DNA of 64,000 nucleotides from Dryas octopetala (taxonomy: Eukaryota; Streptophyta; Magnoliopsida; Rosales; Rosaceae): contig OY992834.1 of the NCBI GenBank assembly GCA_963921425.1, positions 6,386,001 through 6,450,000 of the forward strand. Reading direction: 5' to 3'. The stretch's first letter is position 1. Each line of letters begins with the position of its first letter. The translations under genes were made by a program, and so were the position numbers. Positions 1 to 13,567 of this stretch are shown piece by piece. The notes beneath the pieces are model-generated. The model had not been told where the DNA came from. It worked only from the letters and a program-made list of their open reading frames with translations, and did no database searches.

Positions 1-906
1 AAAGAGCAGAGGCTTGCTTTTCTTCATTTTCTGAAGCCCAAAAAACCTTAAAGCCAGAAGCCTCTGGTATGAACCCATTTACTTGCTAGGATTAGGATGC
101 ATATATATCTTCCTCTCTCACAAGTTGGGTACTTGCATGTTGACCCTTTTGAGTTTTGAGTTTGAGTTGGAGTAGGAGAAGTGGCATCCAACCTTTCCAT
201 ACACCAAGCATTCCCATGTTCTGCTGAAGACTACAGATAGCAGCTGGTTTCCACAATATATCCACATTAATTGGAGCCAAGGCAGAGTATACTCAAATTG
301 TTTAACTCATTCTTCTGAACATATATAATTGCATTTCTATGGGTACCCGGACGTCCCAAAGATTATCCGGGGCCTGTGCAAAAATTAAATTAGGGGCCCT
401 ATAATAATCTTATGTAAAAAATTTATATCTTTTTTTTTTTTACTTAATATCAATGTCACAACAAATATTATAATTAAATTTCATCATACATTAACAAAAA
501 TAACTATCAATTAACAAAACCATAGTCAATTCACATAATAATCATCAACTAAGATGCAGAGACAACAAAAATCAAAATCATCATGATCAACTCAAAAATT
601 GTTCTCTTGCATGTTTAATTAAATTATTTTTTTTTTTTTTATCTCCTGGTTTTTTTTTTTTGGCCAAGTTTTTTATCTCCTGGTTGAAGAAGTTAGATTA
701 TATGGAAGTTGGAACAATAATTAAAAAAAAAAAAAAAAAGGGAAGCCGACATCACATCATGTAGGAAGTTCAACCACGCTCAGACTACAAAAAAGAGAGA
801 AGCGTAGGCCCTTTTTTAGCCTTATATGTTGACATGTTGGGGAAAGAGGCACTTGGCCATTATTTTTATATTAATTTTATTTGCAAAAAAGAATATATAT
901 ATATAC

Positions 907-1316
907 AGGGCCCTTTTAATAAGGGATCTCTCATTTAGTGTTAAATGAGGGATCATCTTGTGGGGCTCACACGTGTCGTTTTGTGTTAATCTGAACAGTC
1001 CATTTTTTACATCTTCATTGATAGATCATCCTTGCAAAAAATCAGCCAAATCGGAAATCGTTTACCCATTTGTTTAAACGGTCAAAGTTTAAAACAAATG
1101 GACGAACAACAAATTCTTCTATAAACACCTAAACTTTGACCGCTTAATCAAACGAGTAAACGATTTCCGATGTGGCTGATTTTTTGCAGGGATGATCTAT
1201 CAATGAAAATATAAAAAATAAACGATTCAGATTAACACAAAACAACTCATGTGGGCCCCATAAAGTGATTCCTCATTTAACACTAAATAAAAAAATCTCT
1301 TATTGAAAATGCCCTC
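907..1316. mobile_element. Fold-back MITE, about 200-bp arms
   Basis: The segment from 907 to about 1110 is repeated in reverse complement from about 1120 to 1316, with only scattered mismatches. Shared blocks include TTTAGTGTTAAATGAG near the outer ends and the region around ATCAGCCA and GGAAATCGTTTAC nearer the centre. It lies inside a TA-rich tract, so a target duplication cannot be told from the simple repeat. No coding capacity was seen. The superfamily is not assigned. Confidence 0.8.
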
Positions 1317-2549
1317 ATATATATATATATATATATGTATATAGAGGCATATAGCTGAGAACAAAAAAATTTGGGGGCCCTTGAAAATTGGGGCCTTGTG
1401 CGGGTGCTCCTGCAGTCCTGCTGCACTTGCCCAGGGACGGGACCCCATGCCGACTTGCCAAGTGTCCTAATATAACATGCTCTATATTTGACTTATCATG
1501 CCAAAATCACATTTTGGCAAACAGAAATTTTTTTACTGAAGAATTTGGATTGTGGGTCTAATAATATAATATAATATGTCAAGTTTACAAAACAAAACAA
1601 AAAAAATCAAACAGTGTAACAATATGCTTATGTTTTCAGACTGAATTTAGGATATGTTTTATAATACTCCCTGCAAAATAGATAACAACATAATACTGTC
1701 TCTGCAGTACTCTAAAATATTATGAAGTACGAGACTATGGTCTCATTGCTCTGTATTCTAACAAATCCACAGATATTTAACAGATATGGAATATAATTAA
1801 ATGAAAAAAGTGGTGAGAAAAGAATGATCATATATATCCCATCAGTGGTTGCTCACGTATTACATCGATCATCGATGGATCTTCTTTTCAGAAGACAAAT
1901 TAAAGTTGATATTCTGAGTTTACATTTACACAGATCAAAATGAATTAGGAACGAAGAAAGCGTGTGGGAATATTAATGGGAAACCCCACACATGCATACA
2001 TTACACAACAAGTCCATCTAAGCGACCACGCGTGGACCTTCTTCACTTATCCATAAATGGAGGACAGTTTGCAAAATTCCATCGATCTCATCCAATCTGA
2101 CAAATGCTTCCTTTGCATGGGCAAATAAGAAATTAATATGAGATTTTTTATTTTTTTTTTTGGAAAATTAATATGAGAATTAAGTATATATTTTCTTGTC
2201 TATCTTGGCCTCTACTATTTTCTTAAATCATAGATAGTTGCTCACATAGTGATTTGTTTTGTTGAGGCATGATGAAGAAACTCATAAATGTATAGTGTAA
2301 AAGAATGAGGCGCCAGAAGCATGTACACCCTGTATCCTTAGTTTAGGAACTCACCTTGAGCAATTTTATCGAACAATTTTTGTCTCTACTGCTCAAGAAA
2401 AATAAATAATGAAAACCGAAGTGTAATAACTTAAATTTAATGGGGATAATGGCTTGACCACATAGGCCCTGTGTGGATTCATCTTTGTGCTCAATTTAAA
2501 AATGACATTTTTAATATTGTGGAAAGAAATACTACTAAATCAATAATTA

Positions 2550-2671
2550 GTTATTGATGGATATATCCGCCAGAAATGCTTATTACCAACGGATGAGTTG
2601 AGTCCGCTACTAATAATTACATTATTACCGGCGGACAGTCTAATCAGCCGGTGTTACAATTTGTTATAGTG
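2550..2671. mobile_element. Probable CACTA transposon terminus (fragment)
   Basis: Read on the minus strand, the segment begins CACTATAACAAATTG, which fits the CACTA terminus rule. It is followed by subterminal copies of a motif around CCGCCGGTAATAATG and CGTTGGTAATAAG. Such repeated subterminal motifs are usual in CACTA (En/Spm-type) elements. The opposite end was not found nearby, so this is either a solo end or a decayed copy. Assignment rests on the terminus and motif repetition alone. Confidence 0.4.
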
Positions 2672-3818
2672 CTATTTTAAATAATTGGATTGTAAAATAT
2701 GCTAATAGAGCATCTCTCTTATTATTACATAGATACAGGGGGAAGGGATCGAAACCAGTGAGGGTTTGATCAATTAGTGGCACTAATTATTAGCTGTGCT
2801 AGCTAAATTATTGGGTGTACGTGCAATCTTGTTAAAGCTACGTTATTAATTAATTGATGATTAACGATTAATGAAGCAAAGCATATTGGTACAGAATGTT
2901 TGGTCATTGAATGACCGCCTTCGATTTAGTCACGCTCATTCTACACGTTATGTTGAACTTGAACGTACGAGCATGTCATGGGTTTGATTATAATCGAACC
3001 ATATATACTAGCTTGTTTCGTTTTTTCAACTGTTTTTCTTGTCTTTTTGGTGTGTGTTTAACATTTGTTTTTATATATGGAAACTAAGGTCATGATATAA
3101 ATATAGAACCGTTTTTCTTGTCGCGCTATGTGGCTATATGCATGCAGAAATTAAGATGGTCAGAAAATAATCATGTCCAATTTCATTAGTCAATTTTCAT
3201 AGGCTATATATGTGCACATGCATTTGTCTATTTAAAACCACATCATTTCGCTAATTTTCACGTTTCAAAACAAAAATATTCCTGATAATTTCCACCACCA
3301 ACAGGCAACAGCATCTTATAACTAACCTTCTTTTTTTAATTATTATTATTATATTTTAATCTTTATCTTTTTCTGATTTGAGCTTGAGCTAGACTTGCAG
3401 TTTAGAAAAAATGTGTAATTACCAATTAGACTATGTACAGCGGTCATGTTTATTTTTTAATTTTATTAAATTAGAAGAGAGAAAAGACGAGAGTGGAGTT
3501 TGAATGCTCTATTACTCCGAAGGAATCAGAATGTTGATTTACCTACCATACTGCTAAACTTTCCTTATGCTGCTTAGTGCTTATTTAATTACTTCTGTGT
3601 GATTGTATATAGTTTTAAGTCAAAAAGCATTTGACTACTCTTGATCTAAGGAATAATAGACAGTGTCATTAAGTATTTATCTGTTATTAATTAATGGAGT
3701 CACTTGTTGAAATACCATTATTTTAATTAAACTTAAATCACTAATGGGGTTGTTTAAGGGGGTAAACAAGAGACATTGCATAGTTCATTCAAGTTTGCAT
3801 AAGGTCCACACGCAATAG

Positions 3819-3821
<3 letters not shown>

Positions 3822-3858
<37 letters not shown>
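3822..3858. repeat. (CT)n microsatellite
   Basis: About 18 uninterrupted CT units in intergenic DNA. Similar CT/GA tracts recur across the window. Confidence 0.95.
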
Positions 3859-3861
<3 letters not shown>

Positions 3862-6481
3862 CTAGAACTAATTTAAAGGCGAAATAGAGAAGAAGAGTGC
3901 AGAGATCAAGATTCTTTAATGGAGCAATTGTGTCACATGTGTGGTACGACGTCATGCATGCATATACTGGCCGACATGTGTTTATGTCTCAAATAAAATT
4001 TTTAGTTTTTTAAAATAAATGAAAAACATGTCACTATAATATCAGATAATCGTTATATTCCAATTTTTTCAGAATTGTATGATCTAGAACTGAAATAATC
4101 AATAACATGCATATGCATGCATGCATGTTATATGTGGCAACGAACAAGTTATATATAATTTGTTTAGATAGTGGTAATGGAAAGAAGCTAGCAATAAGAA
4201 ATATATGTCCTTAAGAGAGTGATATATGAACTTTCTTTAAAGGGGGAGAGAATTGGGGAAAAGACTTGGTTGGTTGGGCAAAGCCAAAGGCGAAGGAAGG
4301 GTGTCCATAAAATTTGACTATTAATTAATTAAAGGTGTGCATATATATATTTATCAAATTATATATGGGGCAAGCTAGAAAGAATAAGAACATATATATA
4401 TATATGTATGAATATATGGTAATGGTAATGGTGTCCAACTAGTTCCACCACGACGACCACGTTAAGAGTCTAGATCGACTAGATTTTTCCAACTTAAGGA
4501 AAGAATGGAAATTAAGCGTAGAAATTAGTAACACAAAGTTACAAACACAACACATGCAGAAAATGGACTATGACGATCGAGAATGTCTCTTCTGTTTGAA
4601 AAGGGTCACAGACGTCGTGTTTGGGACTTTTGCTTACTTTACAATGGACTCGCTAGCTAAAGCTGGCCCGTCTCTCATTTTCTTGCTTCCCACGAGGGCC
4701 ACGAGCCTACTTGTTTCTCACCCAACTAGTACCAGTAATTAACCACTCCCTAATTATACATACGTATACCCATCACTTTAATAATATTGAACTGTCTAGT
4801 AGTTGTATTAGTTATATATTGGTTGCTAGAAATTTAGTACATGCTGTCTCACTTGTGACAACATGCTTGCTATTTGCTATTTGAGAGAAACTTCCTTGCA
4901 ACATGGATATGATTAATTTGGTATCTTAATCCAATAATATGATGACACCTATATTTTTATAGTTCATCACATAACACTTTATCTAATTTCAAAACATATA
5001 TAATCTATTTCTTGAGATGCCAAGTCAGCTTCTATTACTATTATAGGTAAGTTTTTCTCTTGCTACTCATATAACAATATGCTATCTCACTTGTGACAGC
5101 ATGCTATTTGCTACAATGGTGATCTGCGTCTACATGTGTGATTCGCAACTAAAGGACCTAATTAAAATTACGACTAAAGGACTAAAGGACATCTATAAAA
5201 AGATGATTATACCCTCTACGTGATTCCTATGAATGCTTTATTTGATAGTTATTTGACAAATTAAAATTACGAAGATTATTTGTGACATTTAACCTAATTT
5301 ATATAATGTTTATAATTGAAAATAAGCCATATGTAGCTGAAATTAATTAATCCATGTATCCAAACTTTAATGAGCAAATGAAATTAATTATCCATCTCTG
5401 CCTCAAACTGGAAGTTCATAATATAAAGTTATATATCTTTTTATTATTATACAAAGTTTATATATATAATCCACAAATGACATATATAATTCCTTGATCA
5501 ACGTGATCATTATCCTATAAGTTTCAATATTTTCAACAATATATTGGCTGCAGGCATACCATGTACGAGGAATAATGGAGGGAACTAAAGAACTGTGATT
5601 GCATCATGAGCCACGATGACTAGGGACTAATAGGTGGGAGGACTCCTAGGATGATCAAATGAATGTGATGGGACATATTCCAATTCTAGAGGGGTAAGTG
5701 ATGACCAATACCTACTTTTTTAAAAAAACATACATATGATTAGCAATTGCATTAATTATGATGCATGTATATATGTCCAGAAACTACGTACCTATCTAGT
5801 ATTGGATAAGATTAATCCTGAGCCAAGAGGTAGGACAGTTTATGTATAGGTACGTGATTGCTGTTGCATGCGTGCACATTTTTTTCATGTGTCCTTTAAA
5901 TTAGTCGTTTATATTTAAACCCACATGCATACCTATCTAGTACACACCGTTTTTTCCTAATTAGGTATGTCTCTGTCCCATGTTTCATCCCTCAAATTTA
6001 TAGATACGTATCAGATCGAACTACTATACTCTAATTCACCTTAGAGTACTTAATTTGAATATAGGATTTCTTGAATTTAATCTACAATTTCATTATGGGT
6101 TCGAAATTTTGAAACAATTGATATATAGGAATTAAAGAATTGCACAATCATGATCGCTAGAATTGGATGACACCCATCAATTATTAGTTTAGTGAATGCA
6201 ACAGTATTTAATAAGTGTGAAAGGTGTTTAATACTCAAAAACTTTTATTTACCCAAATAAGGAAACAAAAAAAAAAATTGGAAATGAAATGTGGCAGCAC
6301 CAATTAATATGTAAGTGATTTCTTGAAAAAGAAAAAAAAAAAAAAAAAGGTAAGTGATTTCCAATTGACGATGTCATGTGACCCTAATATATGATGCAAA
6401 TGCTGTGACTCCATCGATTGACATTTTTGACAACCCCGTTTGGCCGTTTGCACTTCTTTCCTTCCGGACTTGCCCTCTCTC

Positions 6482-6489
6482 TATTTATA
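6482..6489 (+). promoter_or_regulatory. TATA box of the LBD gene
   Basis: TATTTATA lies about 110 bp upstream of the ATG at 6598. It would place transcription start near 6515 and give a leader of roughly 80 bases. It is the best TATA match in the proximal region. No transcript data support it. Confidence 0.5.
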
Positions 6490-6597
6490 CACGCACATAG
6501 TCGTTGCCTCTTTTACTCTTAACACAAAGCAAAGTCCTAAAGCAAGCAAAGCATTGGCCTCCTCCTAATTGTTAATTCTACAACTAGCTCCCACATA

Positions 6598-7856
6598 ATG
6601 GATCAATTCAGTGCTGCCAAAATTACACCACCTTCATTCTCATACTCTCCATTAATATCTTCTTCTTCTTCTTCTTCACCACCACCACTTTCAATATCCC
6701 AATCTTCTGGTCATCCCAGTAGTAGTACTGCATTTCTTCCCTCACCCAAATCTCAATTATCTTCTCCTTCACCACCACCACCACCTGTTGTTGTTGTTAG
6801 CCCATGTGCAGCCTGCAAGATTCTTCGCCGCAGATGCGTGGAGAGGTGTGTTTTGGCTCCATATTTCCCTCCTTCTGAGCCCCTCAAGTTCACCATTGCC
6901 CACAGAGTCTTTGGAGCCAGCAACATCATCAAGTTCTTGCAGGTATTAATTAATTAATTGCTTCTCACTATGTACATCTACTTTTGGGTTGGTTTTTGTA
7001 TATGATTTTATTTTCGATCTATTTTCTGTTTGCTGAACTAATTAGTCAATATAATACATATTAGTCATTGGCTTTTGTCAAAAGAAAAGGTGATCATGAT
7101 AGGAACCTTTTCTCTCAGCTTTCATTTGTGAAAGTAAAACGTGTTTGCTTTATTATTTTTACATTGATTATTAACTACCATCGGTTGGTATGTATTTGTC
7201 ACTGTTTTCAGACAGAGGGACATGTACCTCCAAGTAGATACAATATACCTTTTCAGCACACATTACCCATTGGCATCTTCTCTAATCTTTAAAAATAGAG
7301 GGCAATGTTCTCTTATCAGATACCTATTATATTATCAAATTCTCAATTTATTAATTAACCGTGTAAGTTAATGACCTGACAACATAATATGTTAGACTGT
7401 TTAACGAGATTTCTTTTACCTCAATTTGTGGAATTGGGTTTTCTTAAAAAGTTGTGAGAAAGTGAGAGAAGTCCACCAACCCAATTAGCCAAATATACCC
7501 TTGACACTAGTCATTTTGTGCAGGAACTTCCAGAGTCCCAGAGAGCAGATGCAGTGAGCAGCATGGTGTATGAAGCCAATGCCAGGATCCGAGACCCAGT
7601 TTATGGGTGTGCAGGAGCAATTTGCCAGCTCCAGAAGCAAGTGAGTGAGCTCCAGGCCCAACTGGCCAAGGCCCAAGCTGAGCTGGTCAACATGCAATGC
7701 CAGCATGGGAATTTGATTGCTCTGATTTGCATGGACATGACTGCACAACAACCCAGTGAAAAAGATCCCATTTTGCAGCAACAATCTTACATTGACACAA
7801 GCTGTTTTCTGGATGAAAGCAATTTGGGCACAGCATGGGAACCTCTGTGGACATAA
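6598..7856 (+). CDS. LBD1: LOB-domain transcription factor, LBD1/LBD11 type
   Basis: Two exons, 6598-6942 and 7524-7856, join in phase (CAG|GAA) to give 225 residues. The intron begins GTATTA and ends TGCAG. The LOB domain shows the zinc-binding C block C70-x2-C73-x6-C80-x3-C84, the GAS block starting FGAS at residue 105, and a leucine zipper L151-x6-L158-x3-L162-x6-L169. All key residues of a class I LBD protein are present. The intron interrupts the GAS block just after FLQ, the usual LBD site. The first ~65 residues are a serine/proline-rich low-complexity tail before the domain, and the C-terminus is short and acidic. LBD proteins are nuclear DNA-binding regulators of lateral organ and vascular development. 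LBD1 is favoured over LBD11 by the zipper region, from memory of the family; the subgroup is fairly sure, the exact orthologue less so. Confidence 0.93.
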
Positions 7857-10075
7857 ACTCTAGCACTTATTGGAAGATCATGATCAATTTGCATGTGATG
7901 ATGATGATGATGATGTTACATTAATTTAACCTCAAATTGCAGATGAGACATTGAAAAACATATAATTTTAAATTGTTCAATTAAGGGATCTGTTAAGATA
8001 TATATATATATATGTATAAATATATATAGGATTTGGGTCATGGTGGTGTTTAAATTAAATAATATTGTTAGTGAAATGAGATATGCTTATTTCTTTGCTT
8101 GTAATATTGGGATGATAAAGGGGAGAGGTTTTGAGAGTTCAAGAGGGGCGCGCTGTCATATTCTTAGTCTGTAGACTCTGTATTAATTCTTGAATCAAAG
8201 CAATAATTAAGTTGGTAACCTAATTTTATATATGTTCTCAAATAGTCTCTCTTCACCTGCAGCTTCTTCAAGTTTCACTTTTTTTTCTTTTCTTTTATCT
8301 CGTTTTCTGTGGAGTGGTACATCTGAGGACCAGAAGCCCAACAAACAAAAAGGAGCTTTGACAGGGATGGTCCATAAGCCTCCATTTCAATTTGCTAAAA
8401 AGGCCTTGATGGTGAGATTTGATGAAAATCTAGTATGCAATTGAATTGTCTGAAAATTTCTATTAATTGTATTCAAGCAACCCAAATGTCAATTTTCTCT
8501 CTACTTTTGAATGAATGAAATAGTAATTACAATTCTCTTTTATATTTTCTTTCAATGATCTGGAACTCAATATTACTGAGACTGTGACAATAAAGCTAAA
8601 TGGAAAACTCAACTAACACTTACTGATGATTTTAACGGACTCACACCTCATACTGCGATCACAAATGAATGTTACAAAATAATAATATTAGAGACATCAA
8701 TTATTCTCCTAATTTTTTGGTTGTCGATCAATTGATGTAATGATTATAGGGTTTTCAACTATCACGCTTCTAAGTTTTAATCCATACTTAATTCGGACAA
8801 AAAATGTGCTGATCGCTTGGAGCTTTACGCACATTTTTGCACTTTTTACATAATTATGAATAAATAAAATAATACCACATTAATTAGAAATTTGAAATCT
8901 GAAAACTAAAGATAATAGCTTGTGTTATTAATGCTATTACAAACCTCCTTTTTCAATGTACTCGATCTTAATTAAGTTGTCCATACATTCATTTTTTAAT
9001 TTGGTCCATAGTACGTCTTTTATAAGGTTCTACCTACGTACAAGCTACGATGAACCGTCGATGGGGCATGGTTATCACTTGACGACAAGCAGAGAGACCA
9101 AGAGGATTGGTATTTCCAAAACAGGCTAAAGGCTAGCAAGTTCCTTGCAACTCTATATAGGAAGACCTCCCCACTTTTTCAAAGTTCCACATGTTCAATT
9201 CAATTGTACCCGGACATTCTTCACTCCACCAATTAATATATATATACTGATGGAAAATATTTGAGCATTTGACTTCCAATTAATAGTCAAATAATATTTG
9301 AGGTACTACATTTTTTTCCAAAGCTAAGTGATGTACGTGTATCACGTGATATATTAGTATTTTGTTAAAACTTAAAACTAAATGAAATTTAAAGTAAATT
9401 TTTAAGTGTAACACTGTAATATACATTAATTGAAATTCAAAATTTTGGAATTGGATTTGATATTTATCTATAGCATTACTACTCTTTGACCTAACGTCAC
9501 TAATTAGCATTCACCTAGCTCATTCATGCACAGTGCACACGACAGACGCAATTGATTCAGCCAACCTTGACCCTCACGACACCTTATGTAATTAGGGTTC
9601 AATTCACATGTCCTTTTGAACCTTCTTCTGGACGTCCACTATGTTTACTTGGAACGAACTTCAAACAATTAAGTTTGTTTTTATTGAAGGGACGATGAAT
9701 AAAATGAAATTTAAAGTTTGTTGCAATGTAGGAATCATTTTTAACTCTGTTAAGATTTTTGTTTAAATTATAACAGGTGCTTCACACGATATTTATTTCT
9801 AAGGGATATTTTTAGATTCTCATATACGTGTTACTATTATTTCCTTTATTTGAGCATTTATTTTGATGCTTTTAAGAAGATGGAAATTCTGACAGAGTTT
9901 AGGTCTTAGTCCCCCCACATTGCAACAAATTTTAAATTTAAGTGGTAGTGTGGTTCAATTTTTTTTTTTTTTTGGATGGTATAGGTGTAAAAAACCTAAA
10001 AAGAAATTTCAGAATTTATTTTTTTAGCGTTGGGTGTACTGATCAGATCCATTGGTGTATTTAGAAGTCCCCTTC
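7857..10075. other. Intergenic region between LBD gene and ATPQ
   Basis: The first few hundred bases are probably the LBD 3' untranslated region. They include an ATGATG run near 7900 and a TA repeat near 8005. The rest is AT-rich with no convincing coding frame. An open frame at 8232-8444 has no recognisable domain. No inverted-repeat element was seen. Confidence 0.6.
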
Positions 10076-10082
10076 TCAGGCT

Positions 10083-10202
10083 TGGGCCCATCTTGAAGCA
10101 CTTAGCACATTCAAAGCCCAGTGGTATACACCAAGGGCCAATTTAAAAGCCGAATAGCCAATCACAACTGGACCAGGCCCAAACAACAGCAAGCCCAGCC
10201 CA
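10083..10202 (+). promoter_or_regulatory. Cluster of site II (TGGGCY) elements, ATPQ promoter
   Basis: Five TGGGCY or complementary RGCCCA hexamers occur in 120 bp: TGGGCC at 10083, AGCCCA at 10115, GGCCCA at 10176, AGCCCA at 10192 and AGCCCA at 10197. Site II elements, bound by TCP factors, are known to be enriched in plant genes for oxidative phosphorylation and ribosome production. That fits the ATP synthase gene starting 150 bp downstream. The cluster is seen; its function here is inferred. Confidence 0.6.
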
Positions 10203-10349
10203 TCATGACCCATAATCCCAACCCAAAAGCCACCATTACCATAGCATATAGCATGTCCCAGCCGAAGCAGCTCGCAAGTAAAAGAGGGCATCTGATCATC
10301 TGATACCACATTGTTTGGCAAGCGAGAAAGGGTGAGAAAGCAAGAGAAA

Positions 10350-11753
10350 ATGAGCGGCGCCGGGAAGAAAGTGGTGGATGTGGCTTTCAAAGCCTCCAGG
10401 AAGATAGACTGGGATGGCATGGCCAAGCTTCTCGTCTCCGAAGAGGCTCGCAAGGAGTTTGCAACTCTTCGTCGTGCGTTCGATGAGGTCAACACTACCC
10501 TGCAGACCAAGTTCAGCCAGGTCCCTACAACCTCATCTCTCTATCTCTCACATACACTATATCTCTGTTTTTTTTTTTTTTTTTTTTTTTTTTTGCGATA
10601 TTTGTGTAATTTTCTCTAAGATCTCTGTGAGTTCTAGTTGTGTTTTGCTTCATTTGTAAGTTTATTGATCTGGGTTTATTAATTGGATAGTAAATTCTTT
10701 TATTTTTTGGATCAGGGTTTTATTTAAAATTTTATTGTTTGGTGGTGTTTTTTTGGTTGATTAGTAAAATGGGTATTTTTAGTTTCTCAAAATTATGTCT
10801 TCAATTTCGAACATTTCTCCCTTTTATGCTGATTTTCTTAGGGCCTAGTTTGTTAGTGAATACTGATGCTGATAGTGGTGTTAGGCCTTTGAGGCTGTAA
10901 ATTCTTATCTAAATGGATTGGCTTGGAAAATGTTGTTCCTTAACAATTTATGGTAATCGAAAATCTCGGGGAAGCCCTCATTTATTGCTTTATACAAAAA
11001 TGTAGCTTTGTGAAGATTTGTTATTGCATATACAGTTGCATTTAGTTTACTTAATGATTGACTTTGCTGATTTCCAGTCTATTTTCTGATTCCCAATTCT
11101 TATTTTATGCAGGAACCTGAACCCATAGACTGGGAATATTATAGAAAAGGAATTGGATCTCGCTTGGTGGATATGTACAAAGAGGCTTATGACAGTATGT
11201 ATCCTGACTTACTTAGTGAATGCAATTCACATGTATAATACTCCTGTGGACCTCTTAAGTATTACATTAGTTGCTATTGAACTTACATATTGATTATTGT
11301 GGTGTGCTGTTGTGAAAATTTTCATTTTCTTATTATGCAATTGCATCCTGCTTTGAGCTGAAAACTTGGCACATGGTATGTAATAATGATGCGATTATCT
11401 TGCATATTCTTTTGTGAGATACCTTGTGCCAAAAAAATGAGATGCTTTGTTGGTATTGTTAGAATTTGAATGTGTTGTTCTCGAACACTTTATTTGCTTA
11501 TACTTATTAACAATCTTACATTTTTATTGCTTGGTTAATGATATAAGATCAGAAACCACCCTTTCTTGAGGAGTTGAGGTCTAACTTCTGTCATTAACTG
11601 AGTGATAAGAAAGTCTCATGGGGAAGCATCCATTAGTTTTCCATTGACCTATACAGAGCTGAAGCTCTCTTCCAGATTTATAGAAATTCTCATGGGAAAA
11701 GTATTTTTCTGTAGCATTGTGTAAGATATATTTAACTGTGTTTTGGGTATACT

Positions 11754-11797
<44 letters not shown>

Positions 11798-11970
11798 ACT
11801 GCATTGGGTATTAACATGTTAGCTTTACTTTTTATATTTTTGCGTTTCATATATGTATGTATCTTTTTCTAAAAACAAAACAAATAATGTTGCAGGCGTT
11901 GAAATCCCCAAGTTTGTAGATACAGTCACTCCTCAGTACAAGCCTAAATTTGATGCATTGGTTAGTTTGT

Positions 11971-12032
<62 letters not shown>

Positions 12033-12346
12033 ACTTTTAGTTCCTGATGTTATTTATATGTTGCTGTGGATAAAAGTTGGTGGAACTAAAGGAAGCAGAG
12101 GAGAAATCTTTGAAGGAGTCTGAGCGCTTAGAGAAGGAGATAGTTGAAGTGCAAGAGTTGAAGGTAATGGAAAGGAATTGTCATATGCTCTACCTTATAC
12201 TCATAGAATGTACGATTTCTCACACCTATTGTTTTTCTCAACAGAAAAAGATTAGCACCATGACTGCAGATGAGTACTTTGAGAAGCACCCTGAGGTGAA
12301 GAAGAAATTCGACGATGAAATCCGAAATGACTACTGGGGCTATTGA
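10350..12346 (+). CDS. ATPQ: Mitochondrial ATP synthase subunit d (peripheral stalk)
   Basis: Five exons (10350-10520, 11113-11194, 11896-11960, 12077-12163, 12245-12346) splice in frame to 168 residues, the length I recall for plant subunit d. All introns are GT-AG. The protein starts MSGAGKKVVDVAFKASRKID and ends in a charged, coiled-coil-prone stretch followed by DDEIRNDYWGY. It lacks a long cleavable presequence, as is usual for this subunit. Subunit d belongs to the peripheral stalk of the F1Fo ATP synthase, which holds the catalytic head still while the rotor turns in the inner mitochondrial membrane. Its promoter carries site II motifs common in respiratory genes. Introns 2 and 3 contain GA and CT microsatellites. 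The gene converges on the carrier gene ending at 13568, with about 1.2 kb between the stop codons. Confidence 0.95.
11759..11796 (+). repeat. (AG)n microsatellite in ATPQ intron 2
   Basis: About 19 AG units lie some 100 bp upstream of exon 3. Confidence 0.95.
11973..12031 (+). repeat. (CT)n microsatellite in ATPQ intron 3
   Basis: About 29 CT units begin 12 bases after the exon 3 donor and fill half of a 116-bp intron. The remaining space before the TAAAAG acceptor is only about 45 bases, so length change here could affect splicing. Confidence 0.95.
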
Positions 12347-13567
12347 CAACAGGTTTCACTGCTTGGCAATATTTCTGGAACGCATCATGCTTTTACCTTT
12401 TGTTTAATAATAAGGATAACCAATTGATTTTGCTTGTAATCTGGTTACTTTCGGTTTGAAGAACGTGCGATTCAAAAACACCCTTTCAAAGGGCTTATTT
12501 CTAAGTAGCCAATACATATCTTTGCATTGACATAAAGGCAATATCCGAATTTATGGAATGCTTATGTTATCATCCAGAATCTTATTTTATCTATTCAATG
12601 TTTATTCGTTAGCAAACGAGTCAGATGTAATTGTCCAGTTAATTATGTACATTTCTTTGTATTTCATCAGAATTTTGGGTTTGATTGCAACCTATAATGT
12701 TTATGGTCTTGCGGCTGTTTCCCAAAGCAGTATACTTCAACTCCAAACTTCCACCACACCTCAACACTAGGCTTTCTTCCCCACATCCATGCTTGTAAGA
12801 GTCTGATGCTTCTCCTCTCTCTGCTACAACTTGTACTCACATTAAGTGGGTTCTTTATATCGAAAGTGCATAAATTCACTTGGTACTCATGAAAGTGTGA
12901 CAATAAATTTTTTTACCTTTTGGGTTTTCCTTTTGCTTTTGCCATTACCACATGCATCTTTGTTTGTTACATTAGAGAAAATCAAATCCTTCACCTATTT
13001 TACTCCTAATCATCTTTTAAGTTTTAACTAAAAGTAATTGAGATATCCTTGGTGGCGTTGCACAACATCACCTCAGATCGATTGCAACATTATTGTTACT
13101 TTGGTATGAAATGTTCCTTTCACAATATCTGATCAAGTAGTGAGAGAAGATCACGTAAAGTTGTGAGACAAGTGTTATAATGTGTGGTTGAGGGGGAAAA
13201 AAGCATCATTAATGAGCAGCATGTACATTTTAGACATTCTCCTTAAATTGTAAAATTGAGGAAATGGGATGACAACACTATCTGCACGAAGTGTACAAAA
13301 ATGTGAACTCCAAAGTACAACAATAAAATCAAGAACGCATTTTGACTGCCATCACTGAAAGACCAGAAAAGTCCAAAAAAAAAAAAACTATCGAGGAATT
13401 ACAATGTCTGACAAAAGAGGCTGATATGTCGACAGATGGAAATTTCAAGCAGATGCTGCTAGTAATTCGGAAAAAAGTCAATCTTCCAGCAGCACTTAAT
13501 TGCTTTCATCTCAAAATAACTGGGAGATGCAGTTGGTGTAATGTTATACTTTAAAGAAGAAAAGATA
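12347..13567. other. Convergent 3' regions of ATPQ and the carrier gene
   Basis: Both neighbouring genes end here, so most of the stretch should be 3' untranslated sequence from opposite strands. Open frames at 12558-12770 and 13342-13554 show no family resemblance. Nothing else was recognised. Confidence 0.6.

Larger units (their letters stand above)
1..6480. other. Gene-free AT-rich region
   Basis: No open frame here resembles a known protein, and none can be spliced into a convincing gene. The stretch holds a fold-back element at 907-1316, a probable CACTA transposon end near 2550-2671, a CT microsatellite at 3822-3858, and many short poly(A)/poly(T) and TA runs. Two similar ~38-bp segments lie at 4839-4883 and 5080-5117. 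The last few hundred bases should include the upstream control region of the LBD gene. Confidence 0.7.

Noticed and set aside
343..1445. GGGGCC-rich stretches at 370-400 and 1375-1440 as ends of one larger transposon
   Set aside because: The two ends share only short GGGGCC blocks; no clean inverted termini or target duplication could be read around the fold-back element between them.
10076..10510. 144-codon minus-strand frame opposite ATPQ
   Set aside because: It overlaps the ATPQ promoter and first exon on the other strand and has no recognised similarity; an antisense shadow.
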